A DNA stretch of 64,000 nt from Siniperca chuatsi (GCF_020085105.1 NC_058053.1:14966888-15030887); one strand, 5' to 3'; numbered from the stretch's first letter, positions 26,401-41,166 are shown. Notes: a model not told the origin generated them from the letters alone. A program made the numbers and translations.

Positions 26401-29075
26401 TGGGCCTCTCCGGAGAGTTTACAATTTCTCGCTTCGTTGGAGCCTGAGCTGAGCTTGTTACTGGCACAAAGGCTGAGAGGTGGCCTGGTTGAGAGCACAA
26501 AGCCGCCCTCACCTCTGGACGGACACATTTGCCTCAGATAACGGATGACTTGTTGGACAGCGGCACTAGAGTGTCCCTATACATTAGTATGACAGCCACA
26601 CATCCTCTGCACAGTGGGACTCACAACAAAGTTAAAGTAAAAAAAAATACATGACACACCGACATGGCTTCAGTAAAAGATCCTTATTAATGAGTTGTGT
26701 TAGAGGTTGCAGAGGGACATGAACTCAGCAGATGTGGTCTGGTCCCTTAGAGACACTTTACGGTCCTGCCATGGGTGCTATTCTCTGAATACACAAGCAT
26801 CAGAGACAATGTCCCATTTGCTACTCTGCTGATGGCATTAACGCCCAAGGGGATTAATGATAGGAACACAGACATGAGAAGTTGGGTAAACGCGCCTTTT
26901 AACAACAAACAAAAACTATGTTCGGTCATTTTTAGATGAATAAGCCCATTTAGTAAATAAAACCTATCAAGGTAATGTCCATATACATTTTCTAGCCCTC
27001 TGAAACTTGCTCTTTATTTAGCTGTAATATGAAAACCACTGCTATAAGTATCCATTAGTTGTGAATTTTACAGAAACAAACAACAAGGTAATTATTTTCT
27101 GGGGCAACCCTTTTGGCAGTTCAGACACTGCATTTGAAAAATACTTCATGGAAAGGCCAGTTATGAACAGTAAATTAATCAACAAAAAACTCTGACTTTG
27201 GATTAAAACATAAAGTAGTACATTACAATTTCATTTCATCAGTGGTAAAGACACCATGTAGCCTGATTTTAGTGATGCAAATTGATGCAATTTAAAGTAA
27301 AACAGGCTTGTGTGCTTAATCAGGACATGATTTTACAGGGGAAAAAAACACATTCTGGGATTAAACTGTGATTTCATTACCTTAATATAGTTTCTTTTTA
27401 TTAAAATATGCCTATGTTCTTCCTCTGAGAATAAGCCTTGTTTACATTAACCTCGATGACAAATGAATAGATGTAAAAATAGTGAATTATTCATGTGTAG
27501 GTCACCCACAAAACACAGCCATCTTCTGAACCTAAAGGTTCCAGTTTGTCACCGATTCATAATAAATAATTCTTACTGGAGGTTTAAAAGTCAAAAGATA
27601 TTCTGCACCATTCTGCATCAGTCTCCCATTGATTGTCTAATAAGTAACCCAAAGTTGCACTTACTGATGACAGTTTTTTCATGTTCACGCTGATTGCACT
27701 GTCTCAGACCACAGAAACAGGCTACTTCTACAACTGAGTGATAGTAAATGGATGTGTTTACCCATGACAGGATACACAGAGACCCATAAAAACAGGTTGG
27801 GTCAAAACACAACAGAAACTGCACTGATAAAGCTCTAAGTGCTTTGTTGAATAAAGGTTTGCATGTGGCCTTGCTTTGCTGCAGAGAGGACAATGACAAC
27901 ATGCAAGTTATTTCACTCTACTTTATAAAAGAAGAGAATGCCAATATGGTTTCAGTAGGTTTTAAGTTGACAAGTAATATTGGATTGCTGCTTGTCTTAC
28001 AGTAGGTCTCCCAGTCACAGCCATTTCAGCAGACATGTTGCTGAGACAGCTCTGGCATTGTTTTCTGGGACACAGTGAAATTCTATTTTCAGTTTTACTT
28101 GGTGCAGTAATTATCTGCATTGTTGGTGAGAATAAAGAAAATAAAGTGCATGAATATGTGCCGGTCAATTGGATTCTGTCAGTTCAAGCAGAATTGGGTA
28201 CACAAGCGAGCAGCTTGCCAGCTTGTAATAACGATGGTGTTTGCGTGGAACAATTTCCCCTCTAAAACAGCTCATCAACAGCAGAGAGAGTCTGTCACCC
28301 AGGGTACGGAGTGACAAGTCTTCTGCATCTCCGTCTGTTATTAACATGTCTCTTACGACAAGCTCAATTATCTGACACTGCCCGTAATTTCCATTCCTTT
28401 TTCTGGCACAATGTAAAGTTCCTCTCCTTCATTTTCAAAGCTGGTCGTTTTGGATCCTGCAAATACTGATATAAGACGTGTGGGAGGAGGAAGTGAAAAC
28501 TGAGGGAAAAACATCTGCAAGTCAGAGCAAAGTTGCTACAGGCTTGCAATGCTGAGGCCTTGATAATGTCTGATATTTGTCGCTTGAAAAGCCTGAATGC
28601 TAAACATTTTTATTACAATAATGTCGTTTGTTGGTTTCTATTCAGGATTGACTGTTACATGTAGAGTGATGGAGCAAACTTTCTAAGTGAAATATATAAT
28701 GTGTGAGAATTACTGTAAGAGTCAACATACAGATTTCACTCAAACTCCTCTATTCTTTGTGACATTAGCTGATGTCTTATAAAGTGCTCAGAAAAAAATA
28801 AATCTATGACAACTGGGCAAACTCTGCTGATGAAAATGGTATGATATGATGGAAAGCTCTAGAGCAGCTACTAAATGGACCTTGTGGTGAGATGATTTTG
28901 TCAACAAAACCTGAACTGTTTAAGGAAAGCAAATGTGAGAAGTCTCTACAATTGTTTGTTCACCATGATGCTACTGAACCTCGTCCATATCGGTCTTAAT
29001 GTTGTGTTAAAGCACAAAAAGTTTGTTGAAAATGTTAATTAGACCAGATTTCAGATGGCTTTGTAATCAGAAAGC

Positions 29076-29091
29076 TGTGTGTGTGTGTGTG
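29076..29091. repeat. (GT)n microsatellite
   Basis: Short uninterrupted TG run in intergenic DNA. Confidence 0.85.
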
Positions 29092-32000
29092 ATGTTTGTG
29101 ACCTCCACTGTTTTGATTCCTGACCTGTATGTAGTGTAGGTGCACTCATTTACATGCACAACAGTTTCTAAAGGATTGTACTGATGAAAAAGAAAGAATA
29201 TGAAAAAATACAAATTAAGTTGAAGGTGCTTCCTAACAGCAAGTCTTGATTAGCTAACTAATGTAGAAGCTTGTTCCTTTTTTTAAAAAAAATTCATTTT
29301 AATGAACCATTCAAACAGTTTTTTTTTCTTACAGAACTGCCTAATGATTATTTTCAGACTGTACAATCTTGCAATCATTTTGAATAACTCAACTAAAATA
29401 GAGGATAAATGCCATTCAAATGACTGACCACATATTCTGACACAGAGAAAATAGACACCTTTTACAACCCGTTTATCTTCAAGATTTTTTCTTTTTTGGC
29501 AAGTATGGTTCTCAATCTTAAAAGTTGAAGTCCGAATCATAGCTGGTGACTGGGAGCTATTTTGGAAACGTTATGTTTTAATGCGGACCCCAAAGGCCTG
29601 TTAGAGGTTACCTTACTCCTTCAAATCTTAATGCTGGACTGCCTCCACTCGTGTACGGAGGGGATGCATGATAAAAAGTGAAAATGTTCCACCAAGTGAA
29701 ATATCGCTGTAAGTGGGAGTGTCTGGGTTGCTGTGGGGGAGCGTTAGAGGAAGTGGTAATGATGACAGCTCTAACTCAGTGCAGGTGCAGTAAAGCATGG
29801 CAGGTTGGTCAATTGCCCAGAACCCATTACTTCTCCCCTGAGACCAACCTTGTAATGTGCTAGGTAACTTCTGTAAAGGACTGACCTATTGTCAACAGAG
29901 AAATCTCTTAGGTTTTACAAAAAGATACAAGTGTACCTCACAAGTTTAGGCAGGTTAAGAGCGTGTTAAATATCTTAGTGTGCTGTTCGCCAACATGACA
30001 TATTATGCAGATTTAAAAAAACCTTGAAATACTGGTTTGTTTTATTATTAACGCAGTGGAACACTTTCTTTGTACAGAGAACAACAGAGTATTATGGCTA
30101 CTGACAACATATTCTCTGTCTGCATGATCTTGTTGGACAGGTTTAGTATTGGCCTGTTGAGCTGCAGGAGACACTTTGCATTTTGTAGGCACAGAGCACA
30201 ATGCCGGTGAATGTAAAATTCATGATATTGTTTCTCTCTTTGTCAGTGCCTTTATAGGACTTGTACACATTTGTGACAGTGCTGGAGATGGGAATAGGAT
30301 GACCTTGGGTGCCAGATACATCTCTGTTCCTGTGTCATCTTCAGACAGCCGCTGTTTGACCACTATCTAGCAGATGCATTCTATCCGACACTTGTAACAA
30401 TAGTGTAAATGGGATGAAAATTGAGCTCACCTTAAAGGCGAACTTCAGTCCTCTTGAAGGCTGAAAGCTCTGGATGAGTCCAGTGCCCAGTGGCAGCTCA
30501 GAGTCCTTGTTTTGCTCCCTGAGACGTGTGTAATCAGAGAGAAAGTCCAGCACAGATTACAGTCTTCAATCAGTCAGGGAGGAAAATGATACGTACATCA
30601 TTGTCTCTGCCGCACATCCCAGGCACTGTCAGCCTGCATGCATATTACCTGTGTCAAAGCTGCCAGGGACATGACGAGAGAAACTGAGAGCCATCACAGA
30701 GCCGCCACTCAGGGGGGTGTCGAGGCTTCGAGCGCAGCAGCCAGATTCAGTCTCCATGGGGACTCTACTCTGACCTCTGGGATGTTGTTGACACCATTTA
30801 ATGTACATTTTCAGATACAAAGCGTCTCCTTTCATATCTGAAATCGTTTTCAATGGGCTGAATAACACTGAAGGCCAGCTCTTGTCACCAAAAGAAAATA
30901 CTAAGCACACACACTTGGCGTTTTTTTCCTCGACTCTTGTCCGAGGAAGTTGAAGCCGTTGTTACATTTGACCTTGAGGTGCACAAAAAAGACAAAGAGT
31001 TATTTCGTACAGTGGGAAAACTATATGACTGCTGTGAGGAATGGCTAAAAATTATCCCTCCTAATCTTCTCATAGATCTCAACATCATCTTATGCAATTG
31101 TCTCTTCACTAAAAACAGACACATGCTGTGTGAGTACAAAGAACAACATAATGTTGAGAATTTGATGGAGGTGTCTCATTGTTGTCCATTCAATTTTCAC
31201 AGTTGGACCTGGATTACATACAGTAAATGCAAAACAGCAGGAGAGAGAAATTTTACAATAAAAGATAGCAAAGATTGATCAAATCTGAATTCTACCCTCC
31301 TCAAATAGAACAGAGTCAGACCATAATTTCCCCGAAACAAGAGTGTTTAATTTGAAGCTGTGAATGGCACCTCTGCACATAAAAGGATGATGGAAGATGA
31401 TTTGCAGCCACACATACACCATACTTTTCTACCCAGTGCACATCTTTAAATTTAAACATCCACCCTGACACCGTAAAATAATTGCCAAAAATACATGAAA
31501 AACTAAATCCACAAGCGTGCAACTTCTGGCCGTGACTAACAGGTTTGCATAATAGCCCCCCTTTCCCATACCAGGTATCTGTTCACCTTGAGAAGTCCAC
31601 ACCGAAACGCAATGTCAACACAAGCACTTTCTAGCTCGACAATTCTGTTTGTCTCCGCTGGTCCTGCTGGGGCTCCAGAGGGAGGTCACCAAATTGTCTC
31701 TGGAATAAAAAAAAAAGGCGCTGACCTTCTGCTAAATTGGCCACACTCAGTAGAGAGGGAATATCAGGTTATTGAGTTGATCCATGCTGCGTTTCCCTGC
31801 CTGGGGAAAATGATCTGCGCTATTGTCTGCCTTCTGCAGTTGATCAAGGGCAAGAATGTGTCAGGAATGTAGAAACACAGGACACTTTTTTGTGTTGTTT
31901 CAAATGTCATAATGGTTTAAGAGAAAAACACCACCCTGCTGTAAACAAAATATTAAGCAGGATGGTAAGTGCTTTTCACTTATGAAGAGGATTGCAGTTC

Positions 32001-33469
32001 ATATCCAAGAGGAAATTAAATAAAAGCTTTATTCTCTAAATTCTGTGAGATGTTTCACAGAAGAAACATATTGTAAATGCAGCTGCAGAACCCCAACAAT
32101 TCATTGCACTGTACTTTCAAGTTGTTGATTCCTTGAGAAAGGCAAATAATAGTCACTTTGCAAAATTGCAGGCCTATCCTTCAACAACTGGGGAAAACAG
32201 TTCAAATTGGGCAGGGATAGGGAAGAAGCGGGCCTCTCGCTGAAGTATTTTGTATATTTGGGAAAGTATAATGAAATAAGTCATTTCTGCCAACAGTTCA
32301 CATTACCTCCCAATGCTTAAGAACCATAATCCCAATAGCATTTTGAATTCTATCACACATACAGTTGGAAATGTCATTGCATGATTACAGTGTTTCTCTG
32401 CCTCTGCAGTTATTGTATTTATGCATTTTGCACATGAATTGGAAGATAAGTTGAGCACTGTGTACAATTACACAGCTATTCAAACTCAGCTAGAAGATCC
32501 AAAGCTATTTGCTACAATAAAACACACACAAACAACTTATTTGAAACTATACCTGTCTATCACAAAAACACAATACTGAAGCTGCATTACTGAAAAAGCT
32601 TTCCTTTTACTCTCCAAAATAAGACTGAAGTTGAATTGTGTTTCATTCATCTTTTGCAAAATTCACTGCACATAATGTTCAAACTACATCTGTAACAATG
32701 AGGAACTAAGTGTGTGCAGTAATGACATGTTTGCCTCAACAAATCAAAGCCACAAGAAGCTTTACTTGTCTTGCATGAGTGTTTCTTTTTATGTGATAAC
32801 CATATACTGAAGCTACCTCTCCAGATTCATTAACTGGACTGAAAACAGTTGAAAGCGCTGCTCATTTTGTTGCAGGCCAATGCTGACATACACTTGTAAG
32901 TAACGCTAACAGATGAGCTGGAACAGTTTGTTTACAAAGTTGGCCTCCAATCCAGGTGGTCAGTTGAAATGACAGTGTGGACAGTGTCACGCTCAGCAGC
33001 CACCCGATCTCTTTTCCTTCCTTTAACCTGCCGAGCTGCCGGGGCAAATAAAAAGCTGATGGCAGCTTTTATCTACAACGGCCAGAAGAACCATGCCCCT
33101 TCCTGTTACGAGGCAATGGCACTTTGTCAAGCAAGACAAAGTTATCCTGGCTCTGGCACTGGACAATCGCCCCCCCGTTTCTCAATACATTTCCAACTGT
33201 GGGTGTGATTTGCATCATAAAAGCTGAAGGCAGACCATACACAACCTCTGGTAAACAATATTCAAGTACACAAGCATAAATCCCCTCAAAAATTGCATAA
33301 ATATTCCTAAAACTCAGACCTAAAAAAAGATTTCAAGGCACTCACGTTTGTCACACGTTTCAACTGGAAAAACCACAATTCTCTACGCATATTGTCCCAG
33401 AGGTATGTGTATCGTAGATTTACTTCCTGCAGGGGAGCAAAGATTATTACAATATTCAGATTACCGAGC

Positions 33470-33612
33470 AGGGGAAATTAATTGGACTAATTAACATACA
33501 AGTAAATGATGATACCGTTAACACATTTCATTAACTCAAACTGTCATTCTATGTTCCTGGTGCACTTGGTATTGCATTACAATGAATTGGATTCATTAAA
33601 TTATGCAAATGA
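33470..33612. promoter_or_regulatory. Candidate enhancer: homeodomain and octamer motif cluster
   Basis: TAATTGG at 33,479-33,485 and CTAATTAA at 33,487-33,494 form two adjacent homeodomain cores. ATGCAAAT, a perfect POU octamer, follows at 33,603-33,610, with further ATTA cores between. The site is about 2.7 kb past the sp3 stop codon. Motif density is suggestive only; conservation across fish would be needed. Confidence 0.3.
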
Positions 33613-34589
33613 AAGGAACGACAAAACGGACAAGTCCTTTTTAACGTTATAGACCACATTTTCTGACTCGTTTTCAACAAATTGACTAAGACTCAAAAAG
33701 CATGTGCTTTTCACTCTGATTTACCAGATAAAGCTTTTCATAGACTACCATTTTAATTATGTTCACAGGCAGTAAAACCAGGTAGGCTATAATACATTTT
33801 AACTCCCTTATGTAGCCGTCTTGAGCCTAATATTAAAGAAAAAAAATAGCAACAGTACCTAATTAGTAAAATGTCCCATTTAGTGTAAGAGGTACAGATA
33901 GTGATGCAGCATCTGTGTGCTGCTGTGGGCTGGTAATATCAGGTTAAAATGTCAAAATATTAAGAAATGATCACTATTTCTGGTAAATGATAGTGAGAGG
34001 AAACTCTGTGCACACTTTAAAGTCAGAAACAAGACAAAGCAGCTTATTTAAAAGGCTTTCCTGATAATTCACACAAATATACATGAATCCAGGTCATACA
34101 ACCAGAAGCAGTTACCTCTCATGCCTCTGTAAGGTTTGTACAATCATAAGACAGTACTTTGTTCTCCGGCAGCAGAATAAGTTCCTGACATTTCCGTGTG
34201 ACTTTAACTTGTGGTTAATTGAGGGTCCGCACCTCCTGTTGGCCTCAGTGACTTCTGTCTTAATCTTAGCAGCGCTACATGGGGAAGGTCAAGGGGTCAA
34301 ACATACCTCTCGTCCTGCTCCCTTGGCTGTAGTGACATCTACTGGACTACTAACCGAGAGTGTAAGTCGTGGGGGGAGAATGAACCTCCTGGCTGGATGA
34401 CAAGTCTTCGAAAAGACACAAAACAAAAGGTTTCAAGTATAAGGAAAAATTCAAACTTGTCTTACAACTAGTCCTTTTAGTATGAAATATCAAGCTGCCC
34501 TCAGAAAGCAGACATTGTATGACATTGATACATGGAAGCAAAACAAATAAAATCAAGCAAAAATGAAAGGAAATTCAAGTGTAAGAGAA

Positions 34590-36299
34590 AGGTTTATATT
34601 GATGTTAGATTGACATTTATACAGAAGATTTCTGAGTGAGAATAAACCTTCAGTGTTTAGTACATAATATAAAGATGCTCTTCAAATGTTTCAATAGCAT
34701 CTTGCTATCTGACTCAGAGGGTAAAGTATAATCTCCTGAAGAGGACAACATGTCCATGTTAGGAAAAATGATCACATCACATAATTTTCATTATGTCACA
34801 AAAACAAAACAAAAATCAAATTTGCCGCCATAATTCACTGGTCAATGTGTATGTGTATTCAATTTAACAATTCAACAGTTGGGGGAGGGGATTCAGAGAT
34901 AAAATTAAAAAACACATAATAACATGGAACAGGGAAATGCAACACAGTTAAAGAAAAAGTATCAAAGAGAAAAACATTGTACATTTACTGACAATGAATA
35001 TAAAGGGCAGCTTCTTGGTATACAAAACATTTTTATACAAAAGGATTAACAAGATGAAAGTGATGCGAGTAGCGCTGTTAAAAAGAGTACCGCTTTCAGT
35101 AATACACTAATTTTTCAACTGCGTGATAGGACTGATGGAGCAAGATACCGGTGAAGAATTCTGCAAAGCTTTTTCTACATGAACAGGGGTTGTTCCTTAT
35201 CGTAAAAAAAAAAAAGGGAAAAAATGACATGGTAGGATTCAATGAACATAGGTAACATGTTGACAGCTTAATTCACCTCAGCTTTTGGTCCATCAAATAA
35301 CATTTCTTCACAGCACCCCACCATGGCCCGAGAAGCTACAGGGGTGATTTACTCTACTTATATCACACAGTCACAAGTCACCCTGAGTTTGTAGTCAAAT
35401 TTGGCAATTACCTGCAAGAAAATGGCTTTTTTTCTTCATATTACAATGCATGTTTTTAGTTTTGAAGTCCTCCAAAAAAGGTTTTACAAAAACACATGTG
35501 AATTACATATAATGGAGCCATTTGAAATATTCTGGACTTTTAATATCACAAATGCATTTTCTATGTAAAGCCCAATATAAATAGCTGTTCAGTCAAAATA
35601 TTTAATAAGCAAATAATGTGTATCGTATCAACAGTATATTTTCAAGAGGAATTACAATACAAAATTGATTGTTTTGATTTTCACCTGCAAAATGTAGTAG
35701 GCGTGAGCAAAGTTTTTAGAAAATGGAGGAAGGAGGGCTTGCTAATTTGCAAGCAGACTGACTGCAAGAGGACACTGAAAAAAGAATGCATAATATAAAA
35801 AAACAAAACAACATGAATAAATTTGCATGGACGATGTAAGCAATAACAATACTTCAGCTGGATAAAATTATCTCTGTTGTGAGAGTAACAGAGAGTAATA
35901 TGGAACAAACCTTGTTTACCAAGGACATCATAAGAATATACCATCAAAAATAGGCGAGGAGAAAATTGCTCAACTTACCAATTATTTTTTGTGAAAAACA
36001 TATTAACAAAAAATAAGATTTAAAACAAAATGGCATCCTACATTTCCAATGACACAATATTGTACAAAATAAGGCATTTCCTTGTGTGTTTACTGCAATG
36101 TCTTTTTCCACCTTCATCTTCTTTTAGTCTCCACTACTAGTCAGTAAAAATGGAGTATGGACATGGACCAACTATTTCTGTGTTAAAATATATATATATA
36201 TATTTATAATTTTTGTTTTTCTTCAAAACTTGAAAAAAAAATGCAGGTAGGAGTATACAGTATGAGAGAGGTTGTAGAAGTTCATAAGTGGAGTGTAAA
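34590..36299 (-). other. sp3: Probable sp3 3' untranslated region
   Basis: Sequence directly after the sp3 stop codon, AT-rich and without coding frames. Vertebrate SP3 mRNAs have long 3' UTRs. On the minus strand I found no canonical AATAAA here, only variants such as ATTAAA (35,599-35,604) and TATAAA (about 34,593, 34,616 and 35,031), so the true end is uncertain. A (TA)n run lies at 36,188-36,203. Confidence 0.4.
36188..36203. repeat. (TA)n run in probable sp3 3' UTR
   Basis: Short AT-dinucleotide run about 100 bases past the sp3 stop codon; it would be transcribed as a UA repeat. Confidence 0.85.
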
Positions 36300-36592
36300 T
36301 CACTCCATGACTTCGCTGGCCGCTACTGCGGTGACAAGCTGGAGAGGGATCTCTGCGTTGGCCAGGATGTCCTGGGCGTCGCTGGAACCCTGCTGGATGT
36401 TGGTGAGGATGAGGGTGGTCCCGCCTGCCGTGGTGATGATACTGTCTGAGGACCCCGCGGATTCCATCGAGGCCACCACAGCGCTGCCAGAGTTCACGCC
36501 TTTTTTGTTCTGATGAGTTTTAATGTGCTTCGCCAGGTGGTCGCTCCGCATGAAGCGCTTGGAACATTCTGGGCAGACAAACTTCTTCTCTC
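36300..36592 (-). CDS. sp3: sp3 exon 6 (zinc finger 3 and C-terminus)
   Basis: The acceptor CTCTCTGGCAG precedes GAGAGAAGAAG. The exon encodes [13 protein letters not shown], finger 3 with recognition residues RSDHLAK, then a 70-residue tail ending at TGA (36,300-36,302). The tail's [15 protein letters not shown] and EIPLQLVT blocks are diagnostic of Sp3. Confidence 0.97.
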
Positions 36593-39102
36593 CTGCCAGA
36601 GAGAAAAAGATAAGATAAAAAGGTAAGAGTTTGACGCTGAATACATTTGGAGAGGGTCAAACATGCCATCTATCTGGAGGATATGTTTCATAGGTGAGGA
36701 GATACTTTTAAGAAAGTGGCACGCAAGTCCAATTTGCTTGTCATGTTTGTTCATGAATAAAATTAAAGAAAATTGAGATGTTACATAAAATAATAAAAGC
36801 TGAACGTTAAATCACTGAATTAGCTGCTGAATGCCTACCTGTCACTGACAAAAGTGACAAATAACTTGATGACAAATTTATACTATATGACTGATTACAA
36901 TTATCACCAATTAGAAACCTAGAATTATTGAATATCCACTTGCAAAGCTATCTGTGAACTCTAACTGTTAATATCTGAGCTTGAAGCTGACAGTGTAATG
37001 AAATACTACTACTGTAAGAGGCCTCTCTCAACCAATGATAAGGCCAGGGTTTAGAAATTCAACAGCACACCCAAGTAGACATATCTCTTTCAAAGGTCTA
37101 TCCTGGCAGTAAATGTCATGAGATACTGTATATCATTATGCTGTGCTGACAGGATTTCTCATAGGCTACTGCATTCCTGCTTCTTTGCATATTCTGTTGA
37201 GCTGTGTATTTCACCCCATGACTACAGATTGCAACTGCAGGGAAAAACTCTATAAAAAACAGATTAGGTGAGCTGATACAAGAGTGTTCAGATTCAAATA
37301 CGAATCATGGGATGGAAACAAAACCGAAAAGCTAAACTCTTGAAAGCTACAGCTCACTACTAGCATCTCTTGAAATGTTTTTGTTATATAATCTTAATTT
37401 TAACACATCCTGCAAATTAGACTGCACAACAAACAGTTTAAACCCCATTCTGAACTGGAAAATTACCACCACATTTGTGAAATCTGGATGTGTTTATTAC
37501 AATGGTCTTAAATCCTAACCTGACATTTTACATGTAAATCCAGAGGGGGAAAAATGCTGTCCTTTCTTACATGACTCATACTTTGCAGGGCACAAATGAA
37601 CACATTTTACTGATTTTCCTGATGTTTTCCTGATGTGCAAACATTGAGGGAGCAAGTTAAGGGCACCTGTGTGTGTTCTCCTGTGTCTCTGCAGCTCGTC
37701 GCTGCGTGTGAACCTCTTCCCACAGAACATCCAGCTGCAAACAAAAGGTCGCTCCCCCGAATGCCAGCGCAGGTGTGCTCGCAGGTGCGATGTCTTTCCA
37801 TATACTTTCCCACAGCCCGCAATGTGGCAGATGTGCTGCTTCTTCTTCCCCGTGCTGGATCCTCTGAGAAACACAGGTATGGGCAGTTAGGGTCCTGATG
37901 TGTTTATTTTCAATGCAGAGCTGTACAGAGTATGAGGATTCAGAGAGAAAAGCACCAGTTAGGCTTACTCACCTCCCACCTGACTCTTTACAGTTGGGGC
38001 AAGTACAAGCCACTCTGCGCAGCCTCTTGCCTTCCTGGCCCAACTGATCCTCCTCATCCACTAGCCTGACGCGAAGGTGGGACAGATCGCTTGTGTTCAG
38101 GGTGGAGTCGGTGCTTAGCTGCCAGTCTCCAGAGTCTGGCTCTTCCTTTATCCGAATGTCTGGAATTAATGTGTACGTTAATATCAACACAAGCTCTGGG
38201 AAACTTCCCAAAAAGCCTGCACATGGAGAGCTGCTTTATTATTGCGTGTGACTGACAGCATGACAGCGCATTTCACAGGTAAAACTCCATATTAAGCATT
38301 GTGATAAAATAATTAGTTCATTGACAGAAAATGTATTGTAAAATGTATGACAATTTTGATAATTCATTAAACATACCCTGTGGACTTTTTGGCCCACATG
38401 AGTGGCAGAAAATGGATGGAAGGACTTTACTACAATCAAAAACTTCATCACAATGTTTTGATAGCTATACTTACATAAAAACACAAAGCAGCTTTAAGGA
38501 TACACACAATGTAATTTTCTGGGACGCTGAATGTAAACAAACTATGTTTACAATGAAAACTCTAATTGTTAAGATAAATTATAAACTAAAAAATACCAAG
38601 CCTTTGCTGCATAAAGCTTCCAAAATATGAGAGCTGTGTTGATTTCATATAATTGTAAATTCAGAAACATGCTTTTTGACTGCTGGACAGGCAAAATAAG
38701 CAATTATACACTAAAATATAGACCATTTCCATGGCAGACATTTTAACTTGTCATAGTAGGAAAAACACAGGTGTTACCAGTCTATTCAAGGGCCCCAATA
38801 ATTAATGACAGTGTGACAGTGAGTCAGTATGCACAACACCAAGACTCTGAAACAGCTAAATGGAATTCAGCCATCATTAAGTTTATTATTTACACCTGTG
38901 CTTTTCCTACTGTGACATGTCAAAATGTCTTCTGTGAAAAAGGCCTATTGACTGATTTATTGAAATGAGCACCATAAACAAACTTCCATTCACCATTATT
39001 GTATGTACATTGTAGTGTAATAAATGCAGTAATTATGTATGGAATGGCATTTTAAAAGTAATTTGCTGAAGATGAACTCTTTTGAAAGATGTCAAAGTGG
39101 TA

Positions 39103-39151
<49 letters not shown>

Positions 39152-41166
39152 TAAATGTGTGGTAGGATTAATGAATATAAATGGAACAACATAAAAATTA
39201 AGTACATTATTACTATATGTAAAATAATCAAGAACATCAACAATCATAATTTTGGCTTTGAACCCTTTAAAGGCCCTGCACACCCTCAAAGGTGTTGTGA
39301 GTTATTCTGGCTGATTAGACCTCTACTCTATAAGAATAATACAGGTCTAATTTGTCCCACACTAAAAAGGTGCAACCAACCTAACAGGAGAGTCATGGGG
39401 ATGTCAATCAAGCACAGTCTGTAGACGCCCACACAGTCATGAAATGAGGTCTTATCAGGCAACAAAGTGAAGTCTCCTGTGGGTTTACCATGGGTGTGCA
39501 GTGTCTTTAAGAACCTGCTGTTTCCTACATATATTCTGATAATAAAAAGAGCTACTATACCTCCAGGGTTGTCGGTGTCTCCTTCATGTTGGGCCACTGA
39601 GTTGACGGTCACGGTCTGCAGGTTCGGGATCTGCCCCGTGCTGATGCTGACTGGACTGGATCCCAGTGACAGGGTCTGGACTGGAGCCAGAGTTATCTGC
39701 TGGGGTGGTGTTGTGGGCAGCTGGAGGTTCTGCAGGTTCTGCACTCCCTGCACCTGAAAGGTCTGCCACTGTATCTGACCCGACGGTGTGACCGTCTGGG
39801 CTTGGATGATGAAGGTTCCCGGGTTGATCAGCTGCACGTTTTGCAGGCTCTGCCCGCCTGTCGCCACTGACTGGACCACTTGGCCGTTGGTGGTTTGAAT
39901 AGGCACCTGCTGCAGCTGGATGATGGGCTGAGCTGAGGACACCTGTACGCTCTGCTCCTGATTCTGTTGGATGAAGCCCTCCTGGAGACCAGAACTCGAG
40001 TCAGCTTGCTCTGCAGCCACTGATGACAATGAAGTGTCTTGCGTCAGCAGACCTGATTCGTGTGCTGGAATGTGTAGCTGAGAGGAAGACGTTGGCACAA
40101 ATATCTCAGGATTTGCATGTGAATCATTTACTGGTAGTGTCTGTGAGAGGTGATTATCTGTCTTCGCCAGACTCTCTGAGCCATCCATGGGCTGACTTGC
40201 CATAATTAGCTGGCCATCAGCAGTGACTCCTGTTGCTATAGTCTGAGCACCAGACAGGCCAAGGGAGTCCAAGTCCACACTGTTTATAGGAACAAAAGTA
40301 ATGTTCCCAGGCAAACCCACAGGCACATTAGTAACAACCTGACCCTGGTTGTTGAAGGTGGAGCTGCCAATAGAAACCCCCTGGATCTGCTGGACATTAC
40401 CAGTCTGTGACATGAGGTTCTGGTTGTTATTAAGGATGTTTGCAGTTGTTGTCACACTGAGACTCTGGCTACCATCAGGTAAGATCTGAATCTGCCCTGT
40501 GGCATCCTGAGTCAGAGTCGCTCCATCCACGCCGGACGTGGAGAAGCTCAGCTGTCCATCTGCTGTCTGAATCTGAGGAATTACTTGGTACTGAATGTTA
40601 GGCACTGAATTGGCAGAGGAGGTGTCCGTTCCCGACGTCACAAAGATTGGCTGACTCTGTAAGTTCTGGAGAGGAAGAACATACTGTCCATTTGATGTTA
40701 ATATTCCTTGACTTTGGATCTGTATCATTCCAGATTCATCCTTTGCTGATGTTGTGGGGGTTAACACCTCCCATTTATCAGTCCCAGTAAGCTGCGTGGA
40801 TGGATCTGATGTCTGAGAAAGGAAATGATTGACATAAAGAATTATTAGACACTTTCTGTTAATGAATTACCTCAAGCAATGCAAAGCGCTTACTCAGAAG
40901 TCTAGTTATAACCTGGTTTTTAAAATGTACAAGAAAATTATTTTCTAGAGTTTGTACACAGTTCAATAATTTGAAGAAAATAAATGGTGCTAGCAGTTCA
41001 CACAATCAACATCAGAAACATGGGAAAGAAGAGTTTTGTTTCCTGTTCTTAGTTACTGGTAATCTAAGGCTGTGTTCACACCTGTAGTATAGTTCCCAAA
41101 ACAAACAAAATAAAGATCCCTTATGTTAGTTCTAGTCCATAAGGTTCACACTTTTTGTGTGTGTGT

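Larger units (their letters stand above)
23417..34589. other. Gene-free intergenic DNA left of sp3
   Basis: About 11 kb without a recognisable exon or intact transposon. Patches of balanced composition rich in TAAT, octamer and E-box-like words (24,240-24,500 and 33,470-33,612) are candidate regulatory elements, described under findings. A (GT)n run is at 29,076-29,091. Confidence 0.5.

Noticed and set aside
30937..31278. 113-aa plus-strand frame with a charged, protein-like N-terminus
   Set aside because: The text looks plausible by eye but matches no family I know and has no exon or promoter context.
39052..39289. Frames encoding Ile-Tyr repeats
   Set aside because: Translation of the TA microsatellite in sp3 intron 3.
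39328..39560. In-frame continuation of the long sp3 frame
   Set aside because: The GT donor at 39,555-39,560 and perfect joining to exon 4 (NPG-DIRIKEE) show this part is intron read-through.
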